Origin: Deinococcus sp.
Lineage (GTDB): Bacteria; Deinococcota; Deinococci; Deinococcales; Deinococcaceae
Assembly (NCBI GenBank): GCA_025351205.1
Contig: JANXWI010000037.1
Coordinates: 1 to 5,530, forward strand
Length of the DNA stretch: 5,530 nt
Direction of reading: 5' to 3'
Positions 5,356 to 5,530 of this stretch are shown here, one piece after another (position 1 is the first letter of the stretch; each line of letters starts with the position of its first letter). The translations under genes and the position numbers were made by a program. The notes beneath the pieces were generated by a model. It made no database searches. It was not told the origin of the DNA and saw only the letters and a program-made list of their open reading frames with translations.

Positions 5356-5409
5356 CCCCTCTCCTTGTGGGAGAGGGGCCTCGCGCAGCGAGGGGGTGAG
5401 GGGGCCACC
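5356..5409 (+). repeat. GC-rich palindromic intergenic repeat, copy C
   Basis: It has the same layout as copy A: a CCCCTCTCC...GGGAGAGGGG hairpin, a second hairpin (CCTCGCGCAGCGAGG, about 5379-5393), then GGGTGAGGGGGCCACC. The last 10 bases are identical to the end of copy A. With copy B it forms a long inverted repeat around a spacer of about 42 nt, so a transcript reading through could fold into one large structure and act as a transcript end or stabiliser for the phosphoesterase mRNA. That role is inference. Confidence 0.75.
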
Positions 5410-5493
5410 AAGCAACGCTTTTCATGTCAAATGGTAACTGCTCAGCAGCGAGCCTCAACGCGGCGAATTGGGTAGAGTAGAGCATCAGCAAGG

Positions 5494-5530
5494 ATGCCTG
5501 CCCCAACTGCACACGCCTGGAAGCCCAGTT
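5494..5530 (+). CDS. Possible start of a further gene, cut by the window edge
   Basis: The frame from the ATG at 5494 stays open for 12 codons to the edge (MPAPTAHAWKPS). AAGG lies directly against the ATG, too close for a good ribosome site. A TANNNT hexamer (TAGAGT, 5473-5478) lies 15 nt upstream, but no -35 box is evident. Twelve codons are too few to judge, and this may be chance. Confidence 0.2.
   Translation, partial: MPAPTAHAWKPS

Larger units (their letters stand above)
5198..5530. other. Repeat-rich intergenic region after the phosphoesterase gene
   Basis: No complete gene is supported here. The region holds the tail of the short direct repeat, then two head-to-head copies of the GC-rich palindromic repeat (5263-5313 and 5356-5409). 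About 85 bases of unremarkable sequence follow, and then a possible start codon near the right edge. Minus-strand open frames over 5194-5512 run through the palindromes and are artefacts of their composition. Confidence 0.65.

Noticed and set aside
5194..5512. Minus-strand small open frames over the right intergenic gap
   Set aside because: They run through the inverted palindromes (PLAPCGRGALQ- and PLAARGPSPTRRG-like translations), a common artefact of GC-rich repeats.

Overview
The window is GC-rich chromosomal DNA. It most likely comes from a Deinococcus-type bacterium. Three things suggest this: a DUF3084 coiled-coil membrane protein (a family I associate with Deinococcota and cyanobacteria); two genes whose start codons lie about 6 nt after a -10-like hexamer, the layout of leaderless mRNAs that are common in Deinococcus; and GC-rich palindromic repeats in the intergenic gaps. 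The assignment is inference from sequence reading only.

Layout: 2-220 is the C-terminal end of an unidentified + strand protein. 221-642 is a repeat-rich gap holding one copy of a GC-rich palindromic repeat (328-384) and a 154-bp element with 21-bp imperfect terminal inverted repeats (443-596, MITE-like). 643-1959 (+) is hisD, histidinol dehydrogenase, complete with its metal-binding and catalytic residues. 2094-3827 (+) is a DUF3084 protein: two membrane segments, a coiled coil of over 300 residues and a C-terminal globular domain. 3847-4368 (-) is a GNAT N-acetyltransferase that converges on the DUF3084 gene. 4375-4434 is a compact divergent promoter pair. 4505-5197 (+) is a calcineurin-like metallophosphoesterase. 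5198-5530 is a second repeat-rich gap with two head-to-head copies of the palindromic repeat and possibly the first codons of another gene at the edge.

The genes do not form an obvious pathway. hisD is a solitary biosynthetic gene with its own Shine-Dalgarno site. The DUF3084 gene appears to have its own leaderless promoter. The acetyltransferase and phosphoesterase are divergently transcribed from promoters whose -35 boxes are only 2 bp apart. No defence system, prophage or CRISPR array is visible. The most unusual content is in the intergenic elements, the promoter architecture, the predicted extracytoplasmic coiled-coil protein and the divergent first motif of the phosphoesterase.
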